Shown here: in pieces, positions 52,069-59,094 of the stretch
How positions within the stretch are numbered: position 1 is the stretch's first letter
Layout: every line of letters begins with the position of its first letter
Source of the DNA: Chloroflexota bacterium
GTDB lineage: Bacteria; Chloroflexota; Anaerolineae; Aggregatilineales; Phototrophicaceae
Direction of reading: 5' to 3'
DNA length: 64,000 nt
Assembly: GCA_026707745.1 (NCBI GenBank)
Contig: JAPOWG010000089.1
Coordinates: 79,438-143,437, forward strand
Translations under genes and position numbers: made by a program
The notes under the pieces: generated by a model
The model's database searches: none
Told to the model about the DNA's origin: nothing
Seen by the model: the letters and a program-made list of their open reading frames with translations, nothing else

Positions 52069-52911
52069 ATGAGTCAAAAACCATTACCAGAAATCAACGC
52101 TGCAGCCACGCCCTTTGTGAAGTGGGTAGGCGGCAAACGCAGTCTGCTGCCGGAGCTGTTTGCTAGAATGCCGGCGCAATTCAATAATTATTATGAACCC
52201 TTTCTCGGCGGCGGCGCTCTGTTTTTCGCATTACGTAATATGCAGCAACGGGGGGGGGGGACATTCTATCTCAGTGATATCAATTTCGACCTAATCAATA
52301 CTTATCAGGTCATACAACGAGATCCCGAACCCCTCATCGACAAGCTGCGACAGCACGCGGCCAAGCACTCGAAAGACTACTACTACAAGATTCGCAGTCA
52401 GCACGATCTGGATGATCGTGTTGAGATAGCCGCCCGCTTCATCTACCTCAACAAGACTTGCTACAACGGCCTCTGGCGCGTCAATAGCAAGGGCGAGTTC
52501 AACGTCCCCATCGGCAGCTATAAGAATCCCGCAATTTGCCAGGAAAACGTTATACGCGTCTGCCACCGCGCCTTGCAGGAAGTGGACATCCGCCTGCGCG
52601 ATTTCCGCAAGCTACAAGCAGGGCGGGGCGACTTCGTGTATTTCGACCCGCCGTATCAGCCGCTCGACAGGGCCTCGTTCACGCGCTACGCCAAAGATGA
52701 TTTTGGCATCAAAGAACAGCAAGCCCTGCGCGATCTCTGCCTCGCCCTGCATGACCGCGGCGCTAAGTTCATGCTCTCCAACAGCGATACCTCTTCCACG
52801 TTGTATGGCAATCCCGTCTTCAAAATCGCCACTGTCAAAGCGCCGCGTTTCGTTAACTCCAAGGCTTCAGGTCGCGGCGCGGTAAACGAGCTATTGATAA
52901 CGAATTACTAG
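52069..52911 (+). CDS. dam: DNA adenine methyltransferase, Dam/DpnM type
   Basis: 280 residues of an N6-adenine methylase, class alpha. KWVGGKRSLLPELFARMP opens the SAM site, YEPFLGGGALFFALRN is motif I (FxGxG), and YFDPPYQPL at residues 191-199 is the catalytic motif IV (DPPY). SNSDTSSTLY and the C-terminal NSKASGRGAVNELLITNY fit Dam-family proteins that methylate GATC. Codons 61-64 contain an uninterrupted run of eleven G (52250-52260), coding Arg-Gly-Gly-Gly, in a region that otherwise varies between family members. The next gene is a MutH/Sau3AI-type partner starting eight bases later. The frame is open as sequenced. Confidence 0.93.
   Translation: MSQKPLPEINAAATPFVKWVGGKRSLLPELFARMPAQFNNYYEPFLGGGALFFALRNMQQRGGGTFYLSDINFDLINTYQVIQRDPEPLIDKLRQHAAKHSKDYYYKIRSQHDLDDRVEIAARFIYLNKTCYNGLWRVNSKGEFNVPIGSYKNPAICQENVIRVCHRALQEVDIRLRDFRKLQAGRGDFVYFDPPYQPLDRASFTRYAKDDFGIKEQQALRDLCLALHDRGAKFMLSNSDTSSTLYGNPVFKIATVKAPRFVNSKASGRGAVNELLITNY
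52250..52260 (+). repeat. homopolymer G11 within dam
   Basis: Eleven consecutive G in the coding strand; gain or loss of one base would shift the frame at residue 62 and truncate the methylase well before its DPPY motif. No other run of this length was noticed in the window. Confidence 0.9.
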
Positions 52912-52919
52912 GAGACGGT

Positions 52920-53546
52920 TTGGAACGAGAAGAAGCGATTCGTCGGTTACAGTTGTTGAAAGGCGAAGACTTGCACAAGATAGGAGAACGTCATGGTATC
53001 TACGCCACTGTAAACGGCAAGCAAAACAAAGGCTGGGCAGGGCAGGTTTGTGAACGATTCTTGGGATTGCCGTTGAACTCAGCAAGAAGCCCTAACTTTG
53101 GCTCCTGGGAACTGAAGGTTATTCCGTTGAAGTACCTCAAGAATGGGGTGCTCGTATTCAAAGAAACCATGGCTATTTGTATGATTGATGAGGTGAATGT
53201 TGCCCAGAAGAACTTCTATGAAAGTCATCTGCTACAGAAACTGGCAAAGATGGTTGTCGTAGCTAGGATAGTTGGCAAGCACTACTCCGAGCCTTCATAT
53301 ATCGTCAAAGTAGCGGATTATGTGCTTAGTGAAGAGACATATGAGCGTATTGAGAGAGATTATGACGAGGTACGAAGGGTTATTTGCGATCCGATGCTGG
53401 GTTTTGATAGCTTGACTGGCAAAATGGGTGTCTTAGTACAGCCAAGAACTAAAGGTCCGGGCCACGGATCCAAGAGCCGAGCATTTTACGCTAGAAAGGA
53501 ACTGCTGAAAGAGATATTTGGTGACTTAGATGAAAGACTCAACTAA
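52920..53546 (+). CDS. MutH/Sau3AI-family endonuclease-like protein
   Basis: 208 residues. KGWAGQVCERFLG (residues 37-49) matches the KGWxGxxLExxLG motif of MutH and Sau3AI, with Glu45 as the first catalytic Glu; GSWELKVIPL (61-70) gives the E-x-K (Glu64, Lys66). The Asp expected before the E-x-K is Asn59 (SPNFGSWELK), so activity is doubtful. The start is a TTG at 52920; AGGAG overlaps the methylase stop codon and lies five bases before it, so translation is coupled. The gene is less GC-rich than dam. Together the two form a GATC-type II restriction-modification layout, or a relic of one. There is no MutS/MutL next to it. Confidence 0.85.
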   Translation: MEREEAIRRLQLLKGEDLHKIGERHGIYATVNGKQNKGWAGQVCERFLGLPLNSARSPNFGSWELKVIPLKYLKNGVLVFKETMAICMIDEVNVAQKNFYESHLLQKLAKMVVVARIVGKHYSEPSYIVKVADYVLSEETYERIERDYDEVRRVICDPMLGFDSLTGKMGVLVQPRTKGPGHGSKSRAFYARKELLKEIFGDLDERLN

Positions 53547-53572
53547 CGATCTGATTCAACGGCGATACGCGA

Positions 53573-53914
53573 CTACTCCCCGCCTTCCTTCGCGAAAAAC
53601 TTGCTCACCAAAACCACCACCACCGCGCCCAAAACGCCAACCAGAATCCCGCCCACAAAAGGCACTTTCACCAAGCCGGCAAAGCCCATAATCGTGACCA
53701 GCAGCGATCCGACGAACCCACCCAGGATGCCCAGCACAATATTGCCCAGCAAGCCATAGCCTTCGCCTCGCACCAGGTTGCCCGCCAAATAACCGACGAA
53801 ACCCCATATCGCCAACGAAATTGCCAAACCTATCAACTTGCCCAGCAATCCCGAAAGCAGCAAGGCGCCGATGATAACCGCGATGATAATTCCGATTCCG
53901 ACTTTCAAGTTCAT
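53573..53914 (-). CDS. GlsB/YeaQ/YmgE-family membrane protein
   Basis: 113 residues from the ATG at 53914, preceded by AGGAG (minus strand) at good spacing; an upstream in-frame ATG at 53956 is less likely. Three to four membrane helices make up the whole protein (IGIIIAVIIGALLLSGLLGKLIGLAISLAIWGFVGYLAGNLVRGEGYGLLGNIVLGILGGFVGSLL, VPFVGGILVGVLGAVVVVLVSKFF). NLVRGEGYGLLGNIVLGILGGFVGS is the family signature. Stress-associated in other bacteria, with unknown mechanism. Confidence 0.85.
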   Translation of the reverse strand: MNLKVGIGIIIAVIIGALLLSGLLGKLIGLAISLAIWGFVGYLAGNLVRGEGYGLLGNIVLGILGGFVGSLLVTIMGFAGLVKVPFVGGILVGVLGAVVVVLVSKFFAKEGGE

Positions 53915-53932
53915 CCCGCAACTCCTGTATCT

Positions 53933-54018
53933 GTTTATGTAAGCCGCGTCGCTCATGCCACAAGAAAGCTTGCTGTTTTGCCTGAGCGCGGCACTCCTTT
54001 TCGCTGCCGCCGAGCGGC
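53933..54018 (+). repeat. dispersed repeat C
   Basis: Starts GTTTATGTAAGCCGCGTCGC and ends TTTTCGCTGCCGCCGAGCGGC, like the copy at 57117. Confidence 0.8.
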
Positions 54019-54115
54019 TAACATTTCTATATTATACGAGACTATCCGCCAATCGGTTGCGCCAATCTTTCGCGACCGCAAATTGCCCGCAGTGGCGCAT
54101 TTAGCTTGGAATCAT

Positions 54116-54151
54116 AGTAGCGGACAAGCCTTCTACGGCTTGTCCGCTACT
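54116..54151. repeat. perfect inverted repeat, 15-bp arms
   Basis: AGTAGCGGACAAGCC and GGCTTGTCCGCTACT pair without mismatch around TTCTAC. Half-sites (CGGACAAGCC or its complement) recur at about 54374, 61663 and 61853. Confidence 0.85.
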
Positions 54152-54298
54152 GTCGGAGCCGCGTCCACCCTTAGTCCAGTCCCCTCAATCCCCCCATAGC
54201 TATGATGGGAAGCTCGTTTCAATACTTGCATTAAGGCCAGTTTTCTTATGATGCAAGTGTCGATAACTGCTGTTTTCAAGCGAGCTCGCGCTACGTTA

Positions 54299-54345
54299 GC
54301 TCCCCCTCTCCCCTTGTGGGAGAGGGGGCCGGGGGGTGAGGGGGT
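54299..54345 (+). repeat. dispersed repeat B
   Basis: CTCCCCCTCTCCCC-TTGT-GGGAGAGGGGG hairpin followed by CCGGGGGGTGAGGGGG. Confidence 0.85.
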
Positions 54346-54389
54346 GCAAAAACAACTGCGAATCACCGCAGTACCGGACAAGCCTGGTA

Positions 54390-54410
54390 GGGCGACCTAT
54401 CAGGTCGCCC
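54390..54410 (+). repeat. dispersed hairpin repeat A
   Basis: GGGCGACCT-ATC-AGGTCGCCC, nine perfect base pairs and a three-base loop, followed by GAAAC. Confidence 0.85.
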
Positions 54411-54566
54411 GAAACAGTCTCCTCAATCCGCGGTGAATCCCCCCGCAACGAACTCGCAATATAGCGATACTCCAGTTTTCACCACGCCCGCTTGCCAACA
54501 ATTTCGCATTTCCGCTAATCTTACAGTATTATGAAGGCATAGAATCCCGCTGAGTTAGGCTATTTT

Positions 54567-56708
54567 ATGAGTGAAGCAGTACAAAATCGCCCCCCGCGGC
54601 TTTCGCCGGAAAACTTCATCAACCGCGAGATCAGTACCCTGGACTTTCAAGAGCGGGTGCTGGCGCTGGCCGAGGACGAATCGACGCCGCTGCTGGAACG
54701 CGTTAAGTTCATCGCCATTGTCGGCAACAACCTCGACGAATTCTATATGGTCCGCGTGGCCGGATATTTTCAGAAGCTGCACCTCAACAATCCCAAAACC
54801 CGTCCCGACGGCATCACCCCAACCCAACTGCTGCGCACCATTCACGAAAAGGTCGCCGCTTTGATCGCGCGGCAGCGGCGCGTCCGGCGTCATGTCTTCG
54901 ATCTGCTTGCCAAAGAGGACATTCACTTCGTCAAGACGCATCAATTGTCAGACGATGAGCGCGACGCCCTGTCCTACTATTTTCGCTCCGAGGTCTTCCC
55001 GGTTCTGACGCCGCTGGCGGTTGATCACGCCAGGCCCTTTCCCTTCATATCGAACTTGAGCCTCAATCTCGGCGTTTATCTTGAACGCGCCACCGACGAT
55101 ATGGCTTCGGGCTTCGAATTTGCCCGTATCAAAGTGCCGGTTGATGTGCTGCCGCGCATCGTGCGCTTGGAATCGGTGATGGGAAGTTATTCCGGCATCG
55201 AACAAGATGGCTACCACTTCCTGTGGATGGAAGACATCATCGCCGATCACTTGTCGGAACTATTCCCCGGCATGCATATCGTGGAGGCCTTTCCCTTTCG
55301 TATCTTGCGCAACGCCGATATCGATTATGAGCACGAACAGGACGAAGACCTCCTGGATGTCAAATCCATCATCGAGCAGGGCGTCCGGGAAAGGCGCTTT
55401 GGCTCCGTGGTCCGTTTGAGCGTGCCTGCCGAAATTAGCGAGCGCATGCTCAACCGACTGATGAGTTCGCTGGAAGTGCCTTCAAACCAAGAGGTTTATA
55501 CCATCGAAGGCGAGTTGGGCTCGGCGGATCTCTTTGAGGTCTTGCAGGTCGACAGGCCCGATCTGAAAGATCCGCCCTATGTGCCGCGGCTGCCGGAACC
55601 CTTCAACAAAGGCGCTGACTTTTTTGAAGTCATCCGCAAACAAGATGTTATCGTCCACCATCCCTACGATTCTTTTTCGCCGGTCGAGGACTTTTTCAAG
55701 CGCGCCTCGCGGGATCCGGACGTGCTGGCGATCAAGACAACGCTCTATCGCGTCGGTTCCAATTCCCCTGTTGTCAACGCGCTGATGGACGCTCGCGACA
55801 ACGAAAAGCAAGTGACCGTCCTGGTGGAGCTCAAAGCCCGCTTTGACGAGGAAAACAACCTGGAGTGGGTTACCGCGCTGGAAGAAAAGGGTGTCCACGT
55901 GGTTTACGGGGTGGAGGAACTTCCCGTCAAGACGCACGCCAAGATATCAATGGTCGTGCGCCGCGAACGCGATGGCTTGCGCCGCTATGTGCACCTGGGC
56001 ACGGGCAATTACAACGCCACAACCGCGCGCCTCTATGCCGATATCGGCCTGTTCACTTGTGACGAACAGATCGCCGACGATGCCTCGCGGCTCTTCAACC
56101 GCTTGACAGGTTACGCCCCCGATACCGCCTACAGCCGCTTGCTGGTGGCGCCCGAATACCTGCATGACACCCTCGTCGCGCTCATTGACAATGAAATCGC
56201 TGCCGCCAAGCGCGGCGAAGAAGCCCGCTTGATCTTCAAAATGAACCAACTTGAAGAAGATCACATGATAGAAAAACTGTATGAGGCCTCACAAGCCGGT
56301 GTCAAAATTGACCTGATCGTCAGGGGCCTATGCTGTTTGCGCGCCGGCATACCCGGTTTGAGCGAGAACATCACTGTCAAGAGCATCGTGGGACGCTATC
56401 TGGAACATAGCCGCATCTACTATTTCCACAACGCGCCCGAGCACCAGCAACTCTATTTGGGCAGCGCCGACCTGATGCGCCGCAATTTGCTCAACCGCGT
56501 GGAAGTTGTCTTTCCCATTCTTGATCCGCGTATCCAGTGGCGGGTCCTGCGCATCTTGCAGACCGATATTGAAGACATCAAGAACTCCTGGCTCCTAAAG
56601 AGCGACGGGCAGTATCAGCGTCTCTGGGACCCGGAGCACTCGGAAGCCTTTGACTCCCAGGTGGCCTTCACGCGCAACAGCTACGGCGTCTGCGAGACCC
56701 CCGACTAA
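54567..56708 (+). CDS. ppk1: polyphosphate kinase 1
   Basis: 713 residues. Reversibly makes inorganic polyphosphate from ATP. All four regions are present: N domain (NREISTLDFQERVLALAEDESTPLLERVKFIAIVGNNLDEFYMVRVAG), head domain, and two PLD-like catalytic domains with the autophosphorylated His in LPVKTHAKISMVVR, YVHLGTGNYNATTARLYADIGLFT, and YLGSADLMRRNLLNRVEVVFPILD near the end. Length is normal. No exopolyphosphatase or phosphate-uptake gene adjoins it; both flanks are repeat islands. Confidence 0.97.
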   Translation: MSEAVQNRPPRLSPENFINREISTLDFQERVLALAEDESTPLLERVKFIAIVGNNLDEFYMVRVAGYFQKLHLNNPKTRPDGITPTQLLRTIHEKVAALIARQRRVRRHVFDLLAKEDIHFVKTHQLSDDERDALSYYFRSEVFPVLTPLAVDHARPFPFISNLSLNLGVYLERATDDMASGFEFARIKVPVDVLPRIVRLESVMGSYSGIEQDGYHFLWMEDIIADHLSELFPGMHIVEAFPFRILRNADIDYEHEQDEDLLDVKSIIEQGVRERRFGSVVRLSVPAEISERMLNRLMSSLEVPSNQEVYTIEGELGSADLFEVLQVDRPDLKDPPYVPRLPEPFNKGADFFEVIRKQDVIVHHPYDSFSPVEDFFKRASRDPDVLAIKTTLYRVGSNSPVVNALMDARDNEKQVTVLVELKARFDEENNLEWVTALEEKGVHVVYGVEELPVKTHAKISMVVRRERDGLRRYVHLGTGNYNATTARLYADIGLFTCDEQIADDASRLFNRLTGYAPDTAYSRLLVAPEYLHDTLVALIDNEIAAAKRGEEARLIFKMNQLEEDHMIEKLYEASQAGVKIDLIVRGLCCLRAGIPGLSENITVKSIVGRYLEHSRIYYFHNAPEHQQLYLGSADLMRRNLLNRVEVVFPILDPRIQWRVLRILQTDIEDIKNSWLLKSDGQYQRLWDPEHSEAFDSQVAFTRNSYGVCETPD

Positions 56709-56742
56709 CGCAGCCCCTACCGCCGACTGTCATTTTGGACTT

Positions 56743-57112
56743 GCATGATTTTCATTGTCCTACTGAGAACACAGAAGCAATTCCAAGAAAATAATGCAAC
56801 AAAATACAAGACTGTAGGGGCGAGCCTTGGCTCGCCCACTCTTGGCATAGATTTCCAATCAGTTTTCGCATGACTTGCTCGCACTTGCTTCTGCGCCGCG
56901 GCCTTGTGACTATCCACGCGCCCTGCGCAACCTGCCCCCGCATGTCTATGTCGAAAACCGTAGGGGCGACCCATCAGGCCGCCCGAAATACATCCCTCTC
57001 TGCTCTCAGTAACACCAGGAAAGTAATGCAGATTCTTCAAAAGTAGCGATCTGTAGGGGCGTTTCGCTGAAACGCCCGCAAAATATATTCCTCTGCTTGG
57101 TTTTTCTCTGTG
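56743..57112 (+). repeat. 370-bp direct repeat, copy 1
   Basis: Matches 57435-57804 at a constant offset of 692 bases with only a few differences near the start (ATTGTC versus TTTGCC, AACAC versus GGCAC-type changes). Contains repeat A hairpins at 56818-56837, 56964-56984 and 57057-57077. Confidence 0.92.
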
Positions 57113-57116
57113 ATCT

Positions 57117-57210
57117 GTTTACGCAAACCGCGTCGCTCAAGCGACGAGACGGCTTACGATTTTGCGTGAGCGGGACATTCCTGTGACCTTTTCGCTGCCG
57201 CCGAGCGGCT
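57117..57210 (+). repeat. dispersed repeat C, apparently inserted in a CTCTGTG tract
   Basis: Runs from GTTTACGCAAACCGCGTCGC to GCTGCCGCCGAGCGGC. Copy 1 of the direct repeat stops at CTCTGTG directly before it, and CTCTGTG resumes after it, as if the element had interrupted the tract. Copy 2 has the tract uninterrupted. Confidence 0.75.
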
Positions 57211-57328
57211 CTGTGAGCGCAAGTAAGTCGTGAAACATTTATTCACCACAGAAGTAGTTCCAATAAAATAATGCGAAACAATTGCATTTATTGAGCTAAT
57301 TATGAATCCAGTCCAAGTCCCAGTAAAA

Positions 57329-57418
57329 GCGCTCCCCTTCTCCCTTTATGGGAATTCCGCCCCCCGTTTAGCGGGGGGACCGAGGGGGGCCTTGGGCTGG
57401 GGGATGAGGGTAGAATCA
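57329..57418 (+). repeat. composite repeat B with a nested GC hairpin
   Basis: The repeat B arm CTCCCCTTCTCCC is followed, where its pairing arm should be, by a second hairpin (CCGCCCCCCGTTTAGCGGGG and GGGACCGAGGGGGG), after which the usual tail GGGCTGGGGGATGAGGG resumes. It reads as one repeat inserted into another. Confidence 0.75.
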
Positions 57419-57434
57419 CGGCGATCGCGTTTGC

Positions 57435-57804
57435 GCATGATTTTCTTTGCCCTACTGAGAGCACAGAAGCAATTCCAAGAAAATAATGCAACAAAATACA
57501 AGACTGTAGGGGCGAGCCTTGGCTCGCCCACTCTTGGCATAGATTTCCAATCAGTTTTCGCATGACTTGCTCGCACTTGCTTCTGCGCCGCGGCCTTGTG
57601 ACTATCCACGCGCCCTGCGCAACCTGCCCCCGCATGTCTATGTCGAAAACCGTAGGGGCGACCCATCAGGCCGCCCGAAATACATCCCTCTCTGCTCTCA
57701 GTAACACCAGGAAAGTAATGCAGATTCTTCAAAAGTAGCGATCTGTAGGGGCGTTTCGCTGAAACGCCCGCAAAATATATTCCTCTGCTTGGTTTTTCTC
57801 TGTG
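57435..57804 (+). repeat. 370-bp direct repeat, copy 2
   Basis: Second copy of 56743-57112. It runs on without interruption into a CTCTGTG/TTCTCTGTGG tract and T-run to about 57862, completing the compound block also seen at 38450 and 62694. Confidence 0.92.
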
Positions 57805-57999
57805 CTCTCTGTGTTCTCTGTGGTTAGATTTTTTTTCACGACTTGCTTGCACTTACTTCTGTGTCCTCTGTGCTTAGATTTTTCCTTGCATGACTTACCT
57901 GCAACGACTTCTGTGCCTCCGTGGTGAATCCCCCGTACCAAACCCGCAACGAACCAGGCCCATACGACCCATTAGTTTCGCACAAGCCCTGTAGAACAA

Positions 58000-58650
58000 T
58001 TAGCTATGCCTGGCCAGATATATCAGCAAAACAAGTATCGCCAGCAAAATCTTGGCTCCGATCTCGAGGGGCTTGCTTGTCATAAACTGGGTAAAGACAT
58101 CATCTTCGTCATCATTGATTTCCGGATCGCGGAGCAATTCGCTCCTTCGCTGCCATCGCCTGCGGTCGCGCTCCCGTGCAGACCAAAATCGGCCAACGTC
58201 TCGACCTCTGCGCACTGGAGCTTTGGCTGGGGTCCGGTTCTCGGGAAAAATATAGAAACTGTTGCGTTGATGCTCGACCAGGACCGACCCATTGAGCGCC
58301 TCGATCTGATACTCGTCAAAGATTAACCAATCACTGCTCAACGCCGCGCCATGTTTTTCCTCAAGATAAGCCTCGGTGGCAGCGAGGTCGTCCGTTGCCA
58401 AAAGCGCGACGAGCTCAATGCCAAACCGGTAATCCCCCGTTTGTATGAGCTTGTCGATTAAGGCCTTGGGCTCCTCGCTAGCTTCGATCCGGTAGGCTTT
58501 GGCGTTTGGATCGCGCAGAACGCAAATATAGGCGGCTGGAGAAGCTGATTGCGGCAGGCTTCGAAAATCGCTCGGCCACAACCTGCGCAAGCCTCCATCG
58601 GCTGAACCGCTGCCGTTTTCCGTCTTGAGGGCTTCCGTTTTCATCACCAT
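58000..58650 (-). CDS. tail-anchored protein with degenerate GIY-YIG-like domain
   Basis: 216 residues. Residues 38-115 (AAYICVLRDPNAKAYRIEASEEPKALIDKLIQTGDYRFGIELVALLATDDLAATEAYLEEKHGAALSSDWLIFDEY) follow the GIY-YIG pattern of the 173-residue protein at 44621: Tyr41-x-Cys-Val for GIY, Tyr53-Arg-Ile-Glu for YIG, Glu93 at the catalytic Glu and Trp108. The Gly and Arg after YIG are lost, so nuclease activity is doubtful. A basic, Arg-rich linker (RRGRDVGRFWSARERDRRRWQRR) and a C-terminal helix (IGAKILLAILVLLIYLARHS) indicate a tail anchor with the domain in the cytoplasm. A relative lies at 63151. Function unknown. Confidence 0.78.
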   Translation of the reverse strand: MVMKTEALKTENGSGSADGGLRRLWPSDFRSLPQSASPAAYICVLRDPNAKAYRIEASEEPKALIDKLIQTGDYRFGIELVALLATDDLAATEAYLEEKHGAALSSDWLIFDEYQIEALNGSVLVEHQRNSFYIFPENRTPAKAPVRRGRDVGRFWSARERDRRRWQRRSELLRDPEINDDEDDVFTQFMTSKPLEIGAKILLAILVLLIYLARHS

Positions 58651-59094
58651 GGCTTCGTCCCTGCAATCATTTTACCGCATTGCCGCCTACAACAGCACAT
58701 TGCCTGGTCCATGTTAAGCAAGCGTATCCTTATTTGCTTGAAATAATCACCTGACAGCCAGTAGGGGCGACTCGGCGAGTCGCCCGAAACAGTGCCCTCT
58801 GTGCTCTCAGTAAGCACAAGTAAGTCATGCAATTCCTAGCAATAGGGAGGCTGTAGGGGCGTTTCGCTGAAACGCCCGCATAACATACTCCTCCCTTGGT
58901 TTTTCTCTGTGCCCTCTGTGTCCTCTGTGGTTAATTTTCGTTCCATAACTTACCTGCAACGACTTCTGCGCCTCTTTTTTAGTAAACCGCGATCTGCGGT
59001 AGCCGAGCAGGTCTACTATTTTGTGTGAGCGCGGTAGCCCAAATTCGCTGCCGCCGAGCGGCTGGGGTGAATCCTCCAGGTCGCCCGAAAATCT
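58651..59094. other. 444-bp repeat-rich intergenic region
   Basis: Contains repeat A hairpins at 58765-58785 (arms GGGCGACTC/GAGTCGCCC) and 58857-58877 (arms GGGCGTTTC/GAAACGCCC), a CTCTGTG tract (about 58905-58935) and repeat C. No gene is seen. Confidence 0.75.
58980..59063 (+). repeat. dispersed repeat C
   Basis: AGTAAACCGCGATCTGCGGT to GCTGCCGCCGAGCGGC; almost identical to the copies at 50776 and 62870. Confidence 0.85.

Larger units (their letters stand above)
53915..54566. other. 650-bp repeat-rich intergenic region
   Basis: Holds repeat C (53933-54018), a perfect long inverted repeat (54116-54151), repeat B (54299-54345), a half copy of the CGGACAAGCC arm (54374) and a repeat A hairpin (54390-54410). 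No gene is seen. The last 60 bases before ppk1 are AT-rich and may contain its promoter. Confidence 0.75.
56709..57999. other. 1.3-kb repeat island downstream of ppk1
   Basis: Contains a near-perfect 370-bp direct duplication, a repeat C copy between its two halves, a composite repeat B, several repeat A hairpins and CTCTGTG tracts up to about 57930. All open frames here are repeat-derived and appear twice. No gene is seen. Confidence 0.85.

Noticed and set aside
53556..53963. 135-residue minus-strand frame overlapping the GlsB/YeaQ gene
   Set aside because: A +1 shadow of the membrane-protein frame with Arg/Gly-rich nonsense composition.
56752..57635. Two frames beginning with the identical peptide MRGQVAQGAWIVTRPRR (56752-56943 and 57300-57635)
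   Set aside because: They exist twice only because the 370-bp region is duplicated; codon use is not gene-like and both overlap hairpin repeats.
57346..57852. 168-residue minus-strand frame, with relatives at 56717-57040 and 62537-62848, containing NHREHREHREK
   Set aside because: It is the antisense translation of the CTCTGTG tract and repeat A hairpins; the same peptide appears at every repeat copy and there is no ribosome binding site.
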